64,000 bases of DNA. Source: Sindora glabra. Its lineage: Eukaryota; Streptophyta; Magnoliopsida; Fabales; Fabaceae. This document shows, in pieces, positions 1 to 11,871 of this stretch (positions within the stretch are counted from its first letter, which is position 1; every line of letters begins with the position of its first letter). Location of the stretch: the NCBI GenBank assembly GCA_020226215.1, contig CM035232.1, positions 76,440,130-76,504,129 of the forward strand, written 5' to 3'. The notes under the pieces are model-generated. The model was not told the DNA's origin, made no database searches, and saw only the letters and a program-made list of their open reading frames with translations. Both the position numbers and the translations under genes were made by a program.

Positions 1-942
1 AATTATAACATTAATTCCTAAATATTAAGCCCAAACAATTTGGTCCATTAATTCCAAATTCACTAAGCTCTAAGTGTGCGACCCTACAGGCTCTCATTAC
101 GTTGGCAATGACCATTAATCATATTAATGATCATAAACAAAGATCGGTGTCTAGCAACACATCATTGTTACCCAAGTAATGAGAAAGTCGGTGATTTGAC
201 TAAACCTTTACACGTGATCATCACTTATGTCCTTTTGTCCTATACATCTAGATTGAGCACGAGACATGGACCGTGTCATTCCCGTATAGCCCAATCTTAA
301 GGTTTCTTGACTCCTAAGTAAGCTGACTGAAACAAATGTAATCGACATCTCATGTCAATTCATCTGAGCATGGCCATGCATTTTCTCAACTTTACTTAGT
401 CAAGGGGCCCATAGATGTTACTCCTGTTATATAGGAGGGACAAATCCCATCTTGATCACACAAACCCCTCCGCATGATATGTGACATATCCAATATCTAC
501 CCTTGCATTCACTTAACCATTAGTGACATAGAATAGTATCAAAATATGAAACTCACATGTAGGGAACCTTGGTGATCTCAGGTCAAAGGACCATATTAAT
601 AATGATCACTAAGAACCACTTATGACACTCATATAACGATCCATGTAGTGTTCTTAATATGGGTCGGTCCAGTATACAAGTTCTCTAACTTGTACTCATG
701 TGTAAACTTAATATCCCATATAAGTTTTCACACATGCTAGTCTTAATATATCAAAGCAACCTGATCCACAATGATATATGACTAGGGACATTTAAGAATA
801 CAATTATTCTAAGGTTATTATTATAATTAAATATATTACGCAGACAATATATATAAATATAATAATTGGAATTGCCATTAAAATAACATGATTCAAAATT
901 ACAATCACCAATATGATTGGTTTTAGGGCATATACACTAACA
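1..942 (-). repeat. Copia LTR (young copy), cut by the window edge
   Basis: Read on the minus strand this begins TGTTAGTGTATATGCCCTA at 942 and runs off the left edge of the window. It is the reverse complement of 46632-47573, and by eye only about three bases differ over the whole stretch, so both copies come from very recent activity of one family. The terminal TGTTAG also matches the LTRs at 50374 and (decayed) 53777. It interrupts a different LTR that resumes at 943. Whether it is a solo LTR or one end of a full element cannot be seen, because about 500 bases of the LTR lie outside the window. Confidence 0.9.
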
Positions 943-1659
943 CCAACAACTCCATAACGGTTATATTTACTGAGTAATGGCTTTTTGACTTTTCTAACTC
1001 CTATATAAAGGTTTCTTCTCAAATTATTTCATAAGAAAAAGAGCTTACACTGTTACATAGACACAAGAAACATTATTTCATCCTTTCATAACTTGAAATC
1101 CCTTTATCTTACTTGATTGAAAAACTCCTCTCATTAAGCTTCATTGTATAATCCACTTTCTAAAGTTTTGTGAGTTGCATTCTTGTATCACTTTCTTTCA
1201 TTTGTTTGATACTGGGGTGAGGTATCCCCAAAGACTTCAAGAGTGGTGAATCTCTTGGGATTTGTTTAGTGCTTTAAGAGAGAATTCTCAAAGGGATAGT
1301 AAAGGAAAAATAAAGTTTGTACTGAGGCTTCTTCAAGTACCCTCAAACTTGAAAGGATAGTGGATAAGATTTCAAATCCAAGTCAGAGAGGCTTGGTAGT
1401 GGATGTACACCTTAGAGTGTTGGATCTTCAAGGCTAGAACCATTATAAATAGCAGTGCTTGATATCTCTTTTCCCTATTTCTTTACTTGTCTAACCTATT
1501 GCTTTGTTCTTTACATTTTTCATCAAATCGTTGTATTATCTTGCATTCACTTTCACATTAACACTTATTTCCTATTCACATTATCTTCAAATTAGGCATA
1601 ACTGCAAAAAGTTTTTAAAACCCAATTCACCTCCCTCTTAGGTAAAATCTTGACTAACA
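943..1659 (+). repeat. 3' part of a SIRE/Maximus-like Copia LTR
   Basis: The stretch has a TATA box, a long transcribed leader-like region with no open frame, and near its end the AAACCCAATTCACCTCCCTC type motif that I associate with the 3' end of SIRE-type Copia LTRs. It ends in ...GACTAACA at about 1659, where Athila 3' noncoding sequence resumes. Its 5' part should lie left of the window, beyond the young Copia LTR inserted at 942/943. No internal region follows, so it is probably a solo LTR. The lineage call rests on remembered motif similarity. Confidence 0.55.
1001..1010 (+). promoter_or_regulatory. TATA box of the SIRE-like LTR
   Basis: CTATATAAAG is followed by a leader with no long ORF, as expected for the U3/R boundary of an LTR. 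The call depends on the LTR interpretation of 943-1659. Confidence 0.45.
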
Positions 1660-2445
1660 AAAAGGACTTAATTAAAGGTTGTAATGAGGTTAAGGAAAAA
1701 GGAAGAAAAAATAAGGATATAGAAGGTTAGAAATTAAAGAAATCAATAGAGCACTTGAATTAACAACATGTGGCCAAATCATAAACAATTACAACTAAAC
1801 ACATCAAGCCAAATTCAAACTCAAACACTCGAACACTTGAATTAAAGACATTTGTTTTTCATTGAGAAAATATGCTCATAGGTTAATCAATATAGAAAAG
1901 ACAATAAAAGCTCAAGGGGGCTTAACAAAGGCAAAAACTTCAAGATTAGTTTTATGGCTCTAGCTTAAACAAAGAAAGAATGCCTTAATTATGTTTGTGT
2001 ATGCATGTGCAAAATGTAATCTAAAAAAGATTCAAAGCAAGTTCTAAGGAAACAAATCATGGAAGAACATCACATAAGAAGGAAAGACAATATCATGGTA
2101 TAAATTTTTAACAAAAGGTTCAAAATCTCATAAGGTAGGTTATGCTACCAAATTCAATTTATCAATTAAAAATCCATCACTACATCAATTAATTTTAAAA
2201 AGCAAAATCATTCATTCAATCATGTTATGAATCATATCTAACTTCAATTGAATCCTACTCATAAAAGTGTAAAATCACTATCTATGGAAGGTAACTAAAA
2301 AGGATTCAAAATGACTCAAAAACAAGTGAAAAACACATTTTTTTTAATTTCCTATTTTTCTATTTTTTGAAAGCATAAAATTGAAAAGCATAAAAAGCAT
2401 TGAAAGATGACATAAAACATAAAGTAAATCCTAAAATTCTCTCCC
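1660..2445 (-). repeat. Partial second copy of the Ath-1 3' noncoding region
   Basis: On the minus strand this matches 4165-5010 of the same element and the reverse complement of the corresponding Ath-2 region (about 27.78-28.8 kb). It lacks the roughly 160-base pyrimidine tract present in the first copy. On the minus strand it starts inside a GGGGAGAGAATTTTAGG motif directly fused to truncated LTR sequence, so it is a tandem remnant lying 3' of the first element's LTR. There are no coding frames. Confidence 0.75.
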
Positions 2446-3800
2446 CATGAAATTATAATAAAAGCAATAAACTAATCAAGCACAAAATAAAAGCAAGTAG
2501 AATTAAAATCGAAAGAAAATAAATTGAATTAAACAATCGATTCAAGGAATTGAAAGCTCTAAAATGGATTAATCATAACTTAATTAGGATTTGAATTTTT
2601 CTAATTAATTCTTCATTATTGAATTACCCATAATCCCTACAATAATTGATAAATTCTATGCTAGATAATCGCGTAGGATATGATTAATTAAGATTAGTTG
2701 AATTAAGCAATCACTATAATCCCCACGCTAAATCAAAATTGATTTATAAATAGAATTCAGTTGATTTGAGAAGTCAAATTAGAAATCTTCAAATTATTCC
2801 CTTAACCCTCTGTCCCTATGTATAAAACTATGATTTATCAACCATAATTTCATATCAAAGTAGCAAAGAAATCAGAAATCGTCAGAGTGAATAACAATTA
2901 TATCAAATCAACATCCAACATAAGCAATCTCAAGAATTCAGCACAAGTAAACAGGGAAAGAGGAAAATTAATTAAGAAAAGTCAATATTATAAATCATGA
3001 TCTCATAATCCTCAAGAGGAGAGACTTAAACTCCTTGAATCAACCATAAATTTAAGCTTCCATTGATGAAGAATAAAGAAAGCAAGAAGAATAAGAAAGT
3101 TATCCACTAAGTTTTCTGTGTAAAGTCTGTGTGTAAAATCTCTCTCTTCAGCTCTCTTTGCCTCTCATATAAGCTAATTAGCCTAAAAACCTATTGGACT
3201 AGGATTAGATGACTCTTAGGATTACAATAATAAGGCTTTCCTAATTTTCAGAAGTCCAGACCTATTTGTAACAAGTTAATTAAATCTATCAGATAAATTA
3301 ATGAATTCTCCCAAGTCTAACTTCCAACTATATTTTTACCATGAAATCAATGTAATTTGGAAAAATCCATAAACATCAAACTTATAGCTTGTGTCTTATA
3401 AGAATTTAGGTGTTGGTTTCAGGTTAATCGGACCATTATAGTTCTAGATATGGCCCAAATACAGAAACAAGTTCAGTTAAGACAAAGACATGACCTTAAA
3501 CTTTCAACCACATATGACCTTCAAAATCCCTGAATTGGGCTTAGACCAAAACATAAAAGTTATAGTTTTCTCTCTTAGCTTTCCAACAATATAAATTTTG
3601 CCTCAATCTAACATCCAGAGCCTTAAATATGTTTAAAAAGTAGAAATAGTGTCAAAATCCAACATTTACTAAATAAATTCATAATATTGTAAAATTGACC
3701 ACAATTTATAAAACAAGGCCTAATAGGTGAAATTAAGCAAATGTAATACCTAAGAGACATAAAATATAGGAAAATAAAATAGTAAATATTTTTTTAATCA
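2446..3800 (-). repeat. Ath-1 3' LTR, truncated at its 3' end
   Basis: On the minus strand it begins TGATTAAAAAAATATTTACT just after the PPT and follows the Ath-2 LTR through the segment carrying CTTCATCAATGGAAGCTTA. It breaks off at about 2446, before the usual LTR end, where it joins 3' noncoding sequence. The final roughly 250 bases of the LTR are missing. Confidence 0.8.
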
Positions 3801-3815
3801 AATTCCCCCACCCTT
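3801..3815 (-). promoter_or_regulatory. Polypurine tract of Ath-1
   Basis: The minus strand reads AAGGGTGGGGGAATT directly before the LTR start TGATTAAAA. This is the expected position and composition for the plus-strand primer of reverse transcription. Confidence 0.75.
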
Positions 3816-4337
3816 ATCCCTTACACATCCTCGAGCAAGACAAGATTTTATTTAAAACTAAAACACAAAAGACTTTACTTTCCAATAACTTTAAATTCAC
3901 AAATCCATAAGCAAGAACCAACCAAAGGTAGCAAGAAACATAATACATCATGAAGAAAAATCTTGACAAACTTAGAACTAATTAACATAGCAATTTTATT
4001 CAAAAAGAGTATATCATATTTGTAGATTCTCACAAGCTTCACTCTCCAATTCTTAAGTGTTTGAGGTAAAGTGTTTCACTCAAGTTCATTTTATGAAATT
4101 TTCTATTATAAGCTTGCTAATCATCTAATCTTCACTACTCAAATCACATGTACAACACAAATCAAAAGGACTTTATTCATAGTTGTAATGTGGCTAAGGC
4201 AAGAAAGGAAGGGAAAAGTAATGATATGGAAGATTAGAAACTAAATAAATCAATAGAGCACTTAAATTAAAAATATATGGACAAATCATAAATAATTACA
4301 ACTTAACACAACAAGCTAAATTCAAATTCAAATACTC

Positions 4338-4500
4338 ATTAACTTCTTTTTTTTCCCTTTCTTTTCTTCTATTTCTTTTTTTTTCAATTCAAGTATTTTT
4401 TAATCTTTTTTTTACTTTACTTTTTTTTCTTTTTATTTTCTTCTCTTTTTTTACTTTGATTAAATTTTTTCTCTTTTTTTTCATCTAAACTTTGATGATG
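4338..4500 (-). repeat. Long purine-rich tract in Ath-1 3' noncoding DNA
   Basis: About 160 bases are almost all pyrimidine on the plus strand, that is A/G on the element's sense strand. The equivalent tract is at 28446-28622 in Ath-2, and a weaker one lies near 38450-38610 in Ath-3. It is absent from the partial second copy at 1660-2445. It is low-complexity DNA, but its position is conserved. Confidence 0.7.
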
Positions 4501-5021
4501 ATTTTTCACAATACATAAATTCACACACCTCCACACTTATCCAGGGGCCCATCTCATAAAAATTCAAATGCTCTACCAATCCCTAAGGTTAGGTAAAGTC
4601 ATTTATTTTTCATTGGCAAAATATGCTCATGGGTTAATCAATAAAGAAAAGGAAACAAAAGCTCAAGGAGGCTTAACAAAGGTAAAAATTTCAAGATTGG
4701 TTTTATGGCTCTAGCTTAAACAAAGAAAGAATGCCTTAATCATATTTGTGTATGCATATGCAAAATGTAATCTTAAAAAAATTCAAAGTAAGTTCTAGAG
4801 AAACAAATCATGGAAGAAAATCACATAAGAAGGAAAGACAATATCATAGTATAAATTTTCAACAAAAAGCTCAAAATCTCACAAGGTAGGTTATGCTACC
4901 AAATTCAATCTACCAATTAAAAATTCATCACTACATTAGTTAATTTCAAGAAACAAAATTATTCATTCAATCATGTTGTGAATCCTATCTAACTTCAATT
5001 GAATCCTACTCATAAAAGTCT

Positions 5022-5033
5022 CCCCCCACACCT
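5022..5033 (-). promoter_or_regulatory. Upstream PPT-like motif of Ath-1
   Basis: The minus strand reads GTGTGGGGGGAGA after a TTTACATTGAGGACAATGTA block. The same block and purine run occur at 39255-39290 in Ath-3 and, decayed, at 27740-27785 in Ath-2, each 1.2-1.4 kb before the real PPT. Confidence 0.6.
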
Positions 5034-5147
5034 AAATTTTACATTGTCCTCAATGTAAAGCATATCAATATCATCAAGAATTAGATCAAGAATGATAAAC
5101 GACATGGAAAATAAAAGAGAAGGATAAGAGAAAGCAAATCTCAATGG

Positions 5148-5165
5148 CTTGGGTTACCTCCCAAG
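5148..5165 (-). other. Conserved stem-loop after the Ath-1 pol end
   Basis: The minus strand reads CTTGGGAGGTAACCCAAG, a 6-bp perfect stem with a 6-base loop. Equivalent sites lie at 41906-41923 in Ath-3 (intact) and 27637-27655 in Ath-2 (decayed). In all three it sits at the 3' end of pol-derived sequence. Confidence 0.6.
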
Positions 5166-5988
5166 AAGCACCTTTCTTTAATATCTTTAGCTAGACATCA
5201 TGCTTAAGTTCTTCACCCAGATCTATATGAGGATTAGCTGCCTCCTTTGCTTCCAATTTGCCAAGCTTTAAGTCATCCATCAAAAAGGTAATTTAGAACT
5301 TAGAATCATCCATCATAAATTCTTGAAAGGCTATTCTTAATTTATCTTTGCTTGAATGCTCAAAATCATCTAGTAAAACAAATTCAACATGATCAACAAA
5401 ATGGTGAGAGGAATCAATGTAAAAACACTCTTTTTGTCCTAAAAGTGGAATGTCCTCATTATATTATTTTTCTATAATTTTGGAACCAAAACTATTTTCT
5501 TCACTTAAAAATGCAGAAATTTCATCAGAAATGGAAAACTTACAATCATTACCTTTACAAGTGCATTCACGATTATCAAAATAATTCATAAATTTAGAAA
5601 ATTTAGGAAATCTACTAAGTAGTTCATTTATGATTTAGAATAGGAAATAGTAAAATTAAAAACAACAAAATTGAAAATAGTAGAAATAGAAATAAAAACA
5701 TTCAAATAAAAAATAACAGAAATAACATAAATAGAATGAAGAGAATCATGCATTAAAGGCTCCAAAATGTTAAGAAAGGATATGGAGTTGTATTGCATAT
5801 CTTTAGAAATATCAAACTTAGCTATAACACCATCAAAATCCATAGTTAATGTTCCATCTTGAATATTAATTATAGTATTTGCTATCTTGAGAAAAAAGGT
5901 AGCTAAGAATGATTAGTGGAAGAATGCTTGAATCCTCATTTTCCATCTTTAAAATGTAAAAATTTGTTAGAAAGATTAGTCCATTAAC

Positions 5989-6339
5989 CTACACTAGGAT
6001 ATCTTTAACAATTCCTAAAGGATAAATGTTAGATCTATTGGTTAATTGAACAACAATCCTTGTTTCTTTCAAAACTCCTAAAGTCAAAGCATTAAAAATA
6101 GAAAAAGGCATAACATTTATGGATGCTCTTGAGTCTAACATAGCATGCTCTATTTTGGTTTTCCTTATGATGAATGAAATAGTAAATGTATCTGGATCTT
6201 TACATTTTTCTAGTAATTTTCTTTGAATGATTGTAGACACATTTGCTGCCACACTTACTTTCTTATCCATCCTTAGTTTTCTTTTATGGATACACAAATT
6301 TTTCAAAAAGTTATCATACCTTGGAACTTGTTTTATCAA
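5989..6339 (-). pseudogene. Ath-1 retropepsin-like protease fragment
   Basis: This 116-codon frame resembles the gag-pro linker and aspartic protease of Athila elements, the domain that processes the Gag-Pol polyprotein. The segment YDNFLKNL, the block RKLLEKCKDPDTFTI and the sequence up to NVMPFSIF align with Ath-3's protease (45075-45626). The catalytic Asp-Leu-Gly-Ala-Ser of Ath-3 is Asp-Ser-Arg-Ala-Ser here, so the site is probably dead. Past 5989 the homology continues weakly with several stops (an ILKMENEDSS-like stretch near 5945) and then leaves pol. The ATG is internal to the polyprotein and is not a real start. Confidence 0.7.
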
Positions 6340-7439
6340 ATTTAGTAAAGGTATGTTAACTTCTAATTTTCTCAGGAACTCTAAAATTTGATTCTCATCT
6401 TCATTTTTCTTTTCATGGAAAAGTCTTCTGTTGGAAAAGGGAGTGAGATAAGGAAAGAGTTCACCTCACTATCACTATCTTTTTGCTATTTTTTAGTTTA
6501 TTTTGGCTTCTCTCTTCTATTTTATTTCTACTTTTTAGTTAATTGTTTTTATCTGCTTAATTGCTTCTTAGTTTTTCTTTTTGTGGCTCATTCTAGTTTT
6601 TCTATTCTAGTGTATTTCTTAATGGTTCTTTTGGTTAGTTCTAGTTATATCTTTTGGTTGAATGCTTGCTAGTTGAGTACTTACTGGTATATAGTATGAT
6701 TCTGGTTGTAAGGATGAAGGTATGTTGATTTCTCTACCACTTCATAGTATGATTGCATTCACCATTTCCTTATTCTTTATATTGCTATAAGATGGCTAGC
6801 GAAACCTTGTGCCTTGAGCTCACTCAATGCAGAAGTCAACTATCCTATTTGTGTTTGCAAATTCATCATGGTGGCTTCTACTCTCTACTAGAATTGCAAG
6901 TTATTTGCTACCATTTGCTTGACTAGTTCCTCAAATGATGGTTTAAAGCAAGATGCATTTGCTTTTGGTTGTTGGATTGCATTAGGTTGCTTTCTAGTAT
7001 ATGCAAAAGCATAATATTAATTCTAGCCTAGGTTATTGTTATATTTGAAGTTTTGGTTATCTCTCCAGCTAGAATATTGAGCTTGTTGTTGATGGTACTA
7101 GTTTGATTATGGTTGCTAGTATGGATACTGGTTTTGTTATTAAAATTATAGCTTTCTAAGGAAGATAATTGCTGCATATGCTAGATGAGAAAGACACTCA
7201 TCTTCTTATAGTGTGGGCAACAATCTATTGAATGATTTGGATAGGAGTAAATTCCATAAACTTTAGCAGAAGGAGAGGCTTGAAATTGTTACTATTGTTT
7301 TACTGCCATTTGCCTTACTAAAGAGGTTAATTTGTCTAACTTATTCTCTAATCTCTATTGGTTGAACTGGGGAAACTCATCTCATTCATGTTTCTAGTTG
7401 TAGGAACTATAAGTCTTATTCCAAACTACTATGGATTTG

Positions 7440-8020
7440 CTGCAATGTTTGTAATTAAATCTCTGGCTGCCATTGGAGTCTTATCCACCAAAGCTCCACC
7501 ACTTACTGTATTAATCATACTCATATCCATTGGAAGTAAGCCTTTATAAAAATATTGGATGAGAAGTTGTTCATTGATTTAGTGGTGAGAGCAGCTTACA
7601 CATAACTTCTTAAATCTTTCCCAATACTCATATAATGTTTCCCCACTCATTTGCTTAATGCCACAAATTTCATTTTTTATAGTAGCAGCTCTAAATGCAG
7701 GGAAGAATTTCTCTAAGGATTGCTGCTTCATATCAATCCATCAAGTAACAGAACTAGGCTGTAATTAATACAACCAATCCTTAGCAGCATCAGCCAATAA
7801 AAAAGGAAAAACCATCAGCTTGATGTGGTCTTCAAATATGCCTTGAGGCTTCATTATTGAACACACCATGTGAAAATCCTTCAAGTGTTTGTGAAGGTCC
7901 TTACCTGTAAGACCATGGAACCTTGGAAGTAAGTGTATCAAACCAAATTTTAATTCAAAGTCAGCATCTAATTCAGGATATTGGATGCCTAATGGTTAAT
8001 ATATGATATTAGGGGTACCC
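7440..8020 (-). pseudogene. Ath-1 gag fragment (retrotransposon capsid)
   Basis: On the minus strand a broken frame encodes the capsid-like domain with the run FHGLTGKDLHKHLKDF, then MKPQGIFEDHIKL, then a KDWLY block, then a KNEICGIKQMSGETLYEYWERF-like segment. This matches the Ath-2 gag at 22272-22535 and the general Athila Gag pattern. Internal stops interrupt it, one right after KDWLY. Gag would form the virus-like particle. The region 6.4-7.4 kb next to it corresponds to the low-complexity C-terminal gag and has no usable frame. Confidence 0.7.
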
Positions 8021-8813
8021 AATTCCTTTAAAGTCCTATTATTATTTGTCATATTTCCTGGTTAAGAAAAGGGAATAGGGAGGCTAGAACTATTTATATT
8101 TTTATTCCTACAAAGAGAATGAAATATCCTATTTATTTCAAAATCAAAATCACACAATTTAACAGCACTACTTCTAATCATGCACTGCCACTACACAATA
8201 CTATAGCAAACTACATTAGACAAGCATAGGAACACTAAAACACCAAAATGCAAAAGTACTATGAAAAATTAGCCTAAACACACCTAAATAACATATCTAA
8301 ACATTTTTAAAAAAATTATAGGACCACTACAGAAAGTTTTTTACAATTATGCAAAACCTAAAAATGTAATAAAAATATTTAAAAAAAATTAGAAAAGTGG
8401 TCAAAATAGTATAATTTGGCTAAAAAATAGGGCACAACACAAGCCTAAGGCTTGTGATGTTTTATGACAAAAAATAAAATTTAGCTTCTGTAAAAATTTC
8501 AGCTTAATCAAAGCTAATGAGACTAAGGTGCTAAACCAAGGGGTGTGAGTGTAGAATTATGTAAAACCAAGATTCTTGGGTCAAAAACCTCTATTTCAAT
8601 GTTTAATGATGTTTATTATGATACAATATGATTAATTAAAGTGGAAATATGAAAAAAAAACAAAGAATGTATTGGAATCCAAGAAAATGTAGAAAATCGT
8701 GGTTATTGTAAAATGTAAAAAACACAATTAATAGATGGAATTAGCTATTGAAATGCTTAAATAATTGCATATTATACTACTAAAAATATGTGGGAAAAGA
8801 TAAATTCAAGAGG

Positions 8814-8832
8814 ATCCCCAGAAATGATGCTA
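8814..8832 (-). other. Decayed primer binding site of Ath-1
   Basis: On the minus strand, six bases after the inferred LTR end (CACATCA at 8839), is TAGCATCATTTCTGGGGAT. Allowing transitions and a few other changes it resembles the 3' end of tRNA-Asp, the primer used by Athila elements. Ath-2 has the comparable site at 21528. Confidence 0.6.
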
Positions 8833-8838
8833 AAATTT

Positions 8839-9115
8839 TGATGTGCACGTCGCAATACACTGAAATTAATTAAAACTGGGGTGCTAAAAGCGTAATATTG
8901 TATAGTGGCATAACCAAGTCATACCCATAGTGATCCCTTGATTTTATCTTTTCTAAATGATTTACTAACAATATTTACACAATTTTTGACTTATTGATGC
9001 AATGAAAATGAAGGAAACTAATGCACACAATATGAAAATGCAATAAAATAGAATGCTGAATAGAAACGAAATGTACTATGCAATTTGTTATATGTTGTAT
9101 ATGTAATTCTTACAA
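8839..9115 (-). repeat. Ath-1 5' LTR, only its 3' end kept
   Basis: On the minus strand this ends ...GCGACGTGCACATCA at 8839, followed by the primer site. It corresponds to the last roughly 270 bases of the 1.6-kb LTRs of Ath-2. The remainder of the LTR is missing because sequence inverts at about 9.0-9.15 kb. Confidence 0.75.
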
Positions 9116-9313
9116 GACACAGGCCTACAAGTTTGATGTTTATGTAAATATAAAATCAATAAGTCAAAATTTGTGTAAATATTGTTAAGAAATCATTTAG
9201 AAAAGATAAAATTAAGGGATTACTAGGGGTATGACCTAGTTATGCCACTATATAACATTATACTTTCAACACACTAGTTTTGATTAATTTTGGTGCGTTG
9301 CGAGTGCAAATCA
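8839..9313. repeat. Large inverted repeat of Athila LTR ends
   Basis: 8839-8999 and 9156-9313 are inverted copies of about 160 bases separated by about 156 bases. Both arms carry the terminal part of an Athila LTR (the block with AAATCATTTAGAAAAGATAAAAT and the end with the GCGTTGCGA-like motif). The arms have diverged by several substitutions. The structure places two LTR 3' ends facing outward. Confidence 0.85.
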
Positions 9314-11871
9314 AGAATCTATACTAAAACATAACTAAAAGGTTCCCTAAGGTGTTGAGAGGGTTTTTGTATGGATATTAGTTATTCTTTGGTGATCCAT
9401 GCTCAAAATCTATAAATAAAAGATTAACAATAAAGAGTTGTGAGTATTAAAATACTCAATGATTGGCTACTTTCTCCTTTTTTAAGAAGTTTTCACCATA
9501 ATAGATCAAAGATATATGCATATAGCAATTTGAATGAACAATAATTTAATTTAACTCTATTATAATGTTTACAAAAATTATTCTAAAGAATGACAATAGT
9601 TGGTATATAAGTTTCCTTTTACATCTTTGGTCTAACCTTATCTCTTGCTACCCTAGACATTAAGTAATCAACCTTATGCCTCTAACCCTTATCACTCCTC
9701 TTATTCTCTGTAAAGTATGAATAACTTGCCCAACAAGTCAAATTTATATTTAGTAACATTATGATGCTAATCGTAGCATTAATTACTCATTTCAAATTCA
9801 TAGAGGATAGTCAAAATACCAACTATGCCATAAACTCTAACAAAATTACCAATTCTCATACATTTAATTTCATCATATAATACTATATTTAGGGTTGACA
9901 CATGCAATCTTTCCATCCATAACAATAGACACAAATAACTCATATGAATCACTATAACATGATTCCAATATCATCAACTATTTTATACATTCAAATTCTT
10001 TTCAACATTTTTCAAAAGAGTTTCAAACAATCACATTGCCAATTACTTTGTATATGTCACAGTTTAGTGCCTTTTAAGGCTTCCAAATCAATTCAAAATT
10101 TTACCTAAATTTATCCTAACACTCCTAACATAATATTACATATCAAATATTAATTAACTTGAATTAGTTATTTCCACGGGTACTATGCATGCAAAACCTA
10201 ATGGGAAATTCAAAATAGGATAACATAAGGGGTAGTTGAAATAAAGATCCTTTTCAACATTTAAATGAGTTCTAATTATCACCAAATTTTTATACAATGT
10301 TCCTCACATGTTAAATAATGGAAAGCCTTAATTACTTTGCGAAAATTTCATGGTGGTTCTATTAATATAAAACTATAAACACATAATTATCAAAATTAGA
10401 CAGATTTGAAGTGACTATGATAAAGGACCCTTTGTGGCATCCAAATCAACTCTAATTATTATCAAATTTTTTTAAAAGCTTATTAACATGGTAATAACCA
10501 AGAGCATCAATTGCCTTAAATCTTCTCAATTAACTTATTACACAAACAACACTAAATAAAATATAATTTTTTTAAAACTCATGTAACCAAAATCCATAAA
10601 ATTTCATTTGTCATATCTCTAAAATTTTTGCAAAAATACCTACATTTTTACACACTTATTCTAACACTATTTTGACATTAAAATACTAAACCATGATTTC
10701 AAAGGGCAAACAAAAACATATTATTGGACCGTCTTAACAAATCTTGTTTCTAAAATTTTCTTATGATTATTTCTTGACAAAAAAATTAATAATTCATCTT
10801 CTAATCATCTTAAAACTTTAATACCAACATCATATACTTATATTAATATTCATATAATATCAAAATCAAACCCTTCAACTTCATAAGTTAACTTACATTC
10901 CTAAGATAATTGCCATCAAATTTCTTCATTTTTTGTAGAAACCTCAATAGAAAAGGGAGAAAGTGCTACTCACCTCAACTTTTTGACTCTTTATTATTTT
11001 AAAGACCTTTTAGAACAACATGACAACCTCACGACAAATTTTTTTTTAAAGATTTTAGAAAGAAGATGAATATGAAAACTTGAAGAAGATGGAAAAAAAA
11101 CGTAAGTTACTTTACAAGAATTTGATGAAATTAGTTGAAGAACCTCTTGAAATTTTTTGATGAGTTGAAAACCCTAGCTAAGAAACCTATAGAACTCACT
11201 ACTTTAAGGCTAAGAAAAGAAAAAATATTAAGCAGAAGTTGATCCTAATTGCCTTGTATACAATTCCTAAAACTTTCTTTATAAGCATTCCTTTTTTATT
11301 TAATCTTTTTGTAATAAATTTGGATGATTAATGGCACACAAAAGCATATTTTTTAGGCTAGAAAATTAGAATATTTCTCTCTCAAAATTATTAAAATTTA
11401 ATCAAATAAAATGCCTAAAATAATCGCTAACAAATTACCCTTAGGATTCCATTTTTTTTACCAAAATGCCATAAGCTCCTTTTATAAGATTGGGGCTTGA
11501 TTTGAGCTTGAATTTTCTAGTTCTAAAAATCATATTTGGGCCAAAAAAAGTTGCACTAATTAGCCTAAGAAAAATAACATGATTTATTTCAATTTTAGGT
11601 TCAATCTTTAAGTTTACAGGTTACTTGAGCCATTTTTTGAGCTTTCTAGATCCTTAATTCCTTATTAGGTCTTCATAAAAAAAATTCAAACTAAATTTTG
11701 GGCTTTTTATAATATTTTAACCTAAAAACCTAATATAATTCCTCTAAATATTCTAGCTAGATAAACTCTCATATTACTTGAACTTCACCTAATTATGCTA
11801 CTAGATTTTTGTTAGGATGATTTGTATTCAAATTTCCATCTTAAATTTTCTTACTCCAATGAGGTGTTACA
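9314..11871 (-). repeat. Gypsy LTR, minus strand; left end uncertain
   Basis: On the minus strand the sequence begins TGTAACACCTCATTGGAG at 11871, which is the typical start of a chromovirus-type Gypsy LTR, and no coding frame follows. Towards 10.9-11.2 kb is the transcribed-leader-like stretch with CACCTCAACTTTTTGACTC. No internal region is visible, so it is probably a solo LTR. I could not find the low-coordinate end or a target duplication. The segment from 9314 to about 9.6 kb may not belong to it. Confidence 0.5.

Larger units (their letters stand above)
1660..9115 (-). mobile_element. Ath-1: degraded Athila-type Gypsy element, minus strand
   Basis: In minus-strand order it has a truncated 5' LTR (about 9115-8839), a decayed primer site, a leader, gag remnants (about 8020-7440), a protease remnant (6339-5989), a very short pol end with its stem-loop (5148-5165), an upstream purine tract (5022-5033), 3' noncoding DNA, the 3' PPT (3801-3815), a truncated 3' LTR (3800-2446) and a partial second 3' noncoding copy (2445-1660). 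Reverse transcriptase, RNase H and most of integrase are absent between about 5900 and 5250, so it could not transpose by itself. Its LTR is related to those of Ath-2 and of the solo LTRs at 53377 and 61067. Confidence 0.8.

Noticed and set aside
804..1022. Hydrophobic small ORF shared by 804-1022 (minus) and 46573-46770 (plus)
   Set aside because: It is the AT-rich start of the Copia LTR translated. The N-terminal parts differ because they come from the different flanks, and the more diverged LTR copies do not keep the frame.
6388..6672. 94-codon hydrophobic plus-strand ORF
   Set aside because: It lies antisense to the gag C-terminal/protease-linker region of Ath-1, and its composition reflects a T-rich strand.
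8325..8345. CACTACAGAAAG as a possible CACTA transposon terminus
   Set aside because: It lies in the leader of Ath-1 and aligns with the Ath-2 leader near 21.95 kb, so it is part of the retrotransposon.
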